Origin: Gammaproteobacteria bacterium
Lineage (GTDB): Bacteria > Pseudomonadota > Gammaproteobacteria > Pseudomonadales > Azotimanducaceae
Assembly: GCA_002725095.1 (NCBI GenBank)
Contig: PBQQ01000040.1
Location: 12,612-20,553, forward strand
DNA: 7,942 nt
Direction of reading: 5' to 3'
Position numbers and translations under genes: made by a program. Below the pieces are notes generated by a model. It saw nothing but the letters and a program-made list of their open reading frames with translations. It ran no database searches and was not told where the DNA came from. Below, in pieces: positions 6,534 through 7,942 of this stretch (position 1 is its first letter; the number at the start of each line of letters is the position of its first letter).

Positions 6534-6653
6534 GTTCAGTCTCTGCCTAGTTTCATTTGGCTTTACGAGGGGTGAATGTAACTGATTTACTGGGGAATTG
6601 GTCGTACTCACATAAGGTGTACGCGGAAAATACGACAACTTAGGAGAGCAATA
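6534..6653. promoter_or_regulatory. Divergent promoter region between epoxide hydrolase and methyltransferase genes, with inverted repeats
   Basis: This 120-bp gap must hold both outward promoters. Two symmetrical elements are visible: GTCGTA (6601-6606) with its complement TACGAC (6631-6636), and nested in it GTACTCAC (6604-6611) against GTGTAC (6617-6622), symmetrical apart from one extra base. CATAAG (6611-6616) is a possible but poor -10 for the methyltransferase. The ribosome binding site TAGGAGAG (6641-6648) sits six bases before ATG 6654. A regulator-binding role for the repeats is only inferred. Confidence 0.35.
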
Positions 6654-7730
6654 ATGGCGGCTGTGGATCAAGAAAAACTAGGTGACTTTCTCAAGCAAAC
6701 GGGCGGTATGGTCACGGCAGGTTTTAATTGCGCGATTTCGGTATTGGGCGATCGGCTGGGATTATTTAAAACGCTGTACGAGATCGGCCCCTGCGACAGT
6801 GTGAGACTGGCCAGCGAATTGAAGTTGCATGAGCGTTGGGTCCGCGAGTGGTTGCAGCACCAGGCCTGTGTTGGGCAGGTGGAATATGATTCCGACGACA
6901 ATGTGTTTGCGCTCTCCGCGGAGGCTCACGCGGTATTGGTGGATGTCGATCACCCGGCTTATCTCATGGGCGCCTATGACGCGGCTTTGGCTGTTTTTCC
7001 CGCAGTTGAAAAGCTGCAGGAGGCTTTCCGGACGGGGCTGGGCATGAGCTACGACGAGCATGGCCCCAACTGCGCCTGCGGCATCGAGCGTATGGGGGCG
7101 TTCTCCAAACAGCATCGCTTGGTGCCCGAAATGCTGCCGATGATACCGCAGATGCCAGAGCGTCTTGCTTCCGGGGCAGTCGTTGCTGACGTGGGGTGCG
7201 GCGGTGCGCTGTCAACCATCGCTATGGCGCAAGCGTTTCCAAACACCCGGTTTGTTGGTTACGACACCTCGGAGCTTGCCTTGCAGCGTGCGCGCGCGAA
7301 CATCGTAGAAGCCGGCGTAACGAATATAGAGCTGATTAATCCGCTGCAGCAGCCGTTGCCGGGAGAACCGACTTTTGACTTGGTCACAACCTTCGATGTT
7401 GTGCACGATACTCCTTATCCCGATCGTCTAATCAGCGATATACACAGGGCGTTGAAAGCCGACGGCTACTGGTTGTGCGAAGACATCAAAGGTTTCGAGA
7501 CCTTTAATGAGAATCTGCAAAACCACCCAATTTCCGGGTTGTTGTATGGATTTTCGGTGATGGTGTGCATGAACTCCGGTATGTCTACCGAAGATGGGGC
7601 GGGACTCGGCACGCTCGGATTCACCCGAAATCTTGCTGAGCAAATGACAATGGCCGCTGGTTTCAGTGAGTTTCTGCAGCTTGATATTGAAAGCCCGATG
7701 AACAATTATTATCTGCTGAAAAAGGGCTGA
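6654..7730 (+). CDS. Winged-helix / class I SAM-dependent methyltransferase (Rv2258c-like)
   Basis: 358-residue protein. The N-terminal ~90 residues look like the winged-helix dimerisation domain of Rv2258c-type methyltransferases (LGDRLGLFKTLYE, CDSVRLASELKLHERWVREWLQ, FALSAEAHAVL). A linker follows, then a Rossmann methyltransferase domain. Motif I is VVADVGCGGALSTIAMA (176-192), the acidic residue after strand 2 is Asp204 (FVGYDTS), and motif IV is FDLVTTFDVVHD (241-252), followed by HRALKADGYWLCED (264-277). The C-terminal NNYYLLKKG is the expected last strand. The methyl acceptor is unknown; small-molecule acceptors are typical of this group. The sequence HGPNCACGIERM (136-147) has two nearby cysteines of uncertain meaning. 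The start is fixed by a strong ribosome binding site, TAGGAGAG. Transcribed divergently from the epoxide hydrolase. Confidence 0.9.
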   Translation: MAAVDQEKLGDFLKQTGGMVTAGFNCAISVLGDRLGLFKTLYEIGPCDSVRLASELKLHERWVREWLQHQACVGQVEYDSDDNVFALSAEAHAVLVDVDHPAYLMGAYDAALAVFPAVEKLQEAFRTGLGMSYDEHGPNCACGIERMGAFSKQHRLVPEMLPMIPQMPERLASGAVVADVGCGGALSTIAMAQAFPNTRFVGYDTSELALQRARANIVEAGVTNIELINPLQQPLPGEPTFDLVTTFDVVHDTPYPDRLISDIHRALKADGYWLCEDIKGFETFNENLQNHPISGLLYGFSVMVCMNSGMSTEDGAGLGTLGFTRNLAEQMTMAAGFSEFLQLDIESPMNNYYLLKKG

Positions 7731-7753
7731 AGTGCTGTTGCCGCTGGCAAATA

Positions 7754-7942
7754 ATAAATACCAACGAACGAATCGTTTCTGATACTCGCAGTTTGCTTGT
7801 GGGGTATCTGTTGTAGATTTTCGAGTTCTTGGGCGCGCACCGGCTTTATTCTGGTCGCCCAATCAGCGGCACAATTTATCTGTTTACGTTTGGGTTGCTG
7901 GGTATTGGTTGGCTCATAGATCTGTTTTCAATGCCTCGCCTT
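7754..7942 (+). pseudogene. TM2-domain membrane protein gene remnant, in-frame stop and no canonical start; runs off the window
   Basis: One frame reads NTNERIVSDTRSLLVGYLL, then TAG (7814-7816), then IFEFLGAHRLYSGRPISG, then TIYLFTFGLLGIGWLIDLF to the window edge. This is a nearly complete TM2 domain: a first membrane helix (SLLVGYLL-x-IFEF), the GAHR-x-Y-x-G turn, and a second helix ending in the family hallmark GIGWLIDLF. The TAG falls where TM2 proteins usually have Trp (TGG) in 'YLLWIFGF', so one G-to-A change explains it. At the 5' end the codon where a Met would suit (before NTNER) is ATA (7754-7756), no ATG or GTG lies upstream in frame, and no ribosome binding site is visible. TAG is a normal stop elsewhere in this window (rimK, msrA), which argues against recoding. 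The frame stays open to the last base, so the C-terminus is not seen. A sequencing error remains possible. Confidence 0.62.

Noticed and set aside
6534..6671. 46-residue N-terminal extension of the epoxide hydrolase
   Set aside because: The added sequence is not family-like and overlaps the neighbouring ribosome binding site and ATG; homologues begin near ATG 6533.
7738..7750. TTGCC-GCT-GGCAA hairpin just after the methyltransferase stop
   Set aside because: Perfect five-pair stem, but it is followed by ATAATAAATACC rather than a T-run, so the evidence for a terminator is poor.
7428..7862. 144-codon open frame on the - strand
   Set aside because: It runs antisense to the methyltransferase and the TM2 remnant with shadow-like composition and no recognisable domain.
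1..7942. Search for CRISPR arrays, tRNA/rRNA, insertion sequences, attachment sites and phage or defence genes
   Set aside because: No spaced direct repeats, cloverleaf-like sequence, transposase or integrase motifs were seen; every sizeable ORF has a chromosomal housekeeping-type explanation.

Overview
This window looks like a chromosomal stretch from a free-living, probably marine, gammaproteobacterium. The basis is RimK and MsrA proteins that resemble the E. coli ones over their whole length, a moderate G+C content (slightly above 50% by eye), use of GTG and TTG starts, and a typical set of small housekeeping and stress genes. I see no plasmid, phage, transposon, CRISPR, rRNA or tRNA signature.

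Layout, left to right. (1) A rimB-like retropepsin-type protease gene and rimK (S6 glutamate ligase) form a tight + strand pair, joined by a 23-codon mini-ORF whose start overlaps the protease stop and whose stop overlaps the likely TTG start of rimK. (2) msrA (methionine sulfoxide reductase) follows on the + strand and overlaps tail-to-tail with a 67-residue zinc-ribbon protein on the - strand. (3) After a 193-bp divergent gap comes an Hsp70-family ATPase of the YegD type that lacks the substrate-binding domain. It converges on a Nudix (CoA-pyrophosphatase-like) hydrolase on the - strand. (4) The Nudix gene is divergent from a PaaI-type hotdog thioesterase, and the short gap between them holds a strong inverted repeat. 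(5) The thioesterase ends in an intrinsic terminator that overlaps its stop codon. A MAPEG-family membrane protein follows and converges on an alpha/beta-hydrolase of the epoxide hydrolase type. (6) The epoxide hydrolase is divergent from a winged-helix plus class I SAM methyltransferase. (7) The last ~190 bp encode most of a TM2-domain membrane protein, but the frame has an in-frame TAG where the family carries Trp and no usable start codon, so it appears to be a decayed gene. The window ends inside it.

Functionally the region is a series of short, independent units with a loose protein-maintenance and detoxification flavour: ribosomal protein modification, methionine repair, an Hsp70 ATPase, a house-cleaning Nudix enzyme, a thioesterase, a MAPEG protein and an epoxide hydrolase. 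I see no clearly novel multi-gene system. The most interesting items are the TM2 gene remnant, the mini-ORF bridge ahead of rimK, and the inverted repeat between the Nudix and thioesterase genes.
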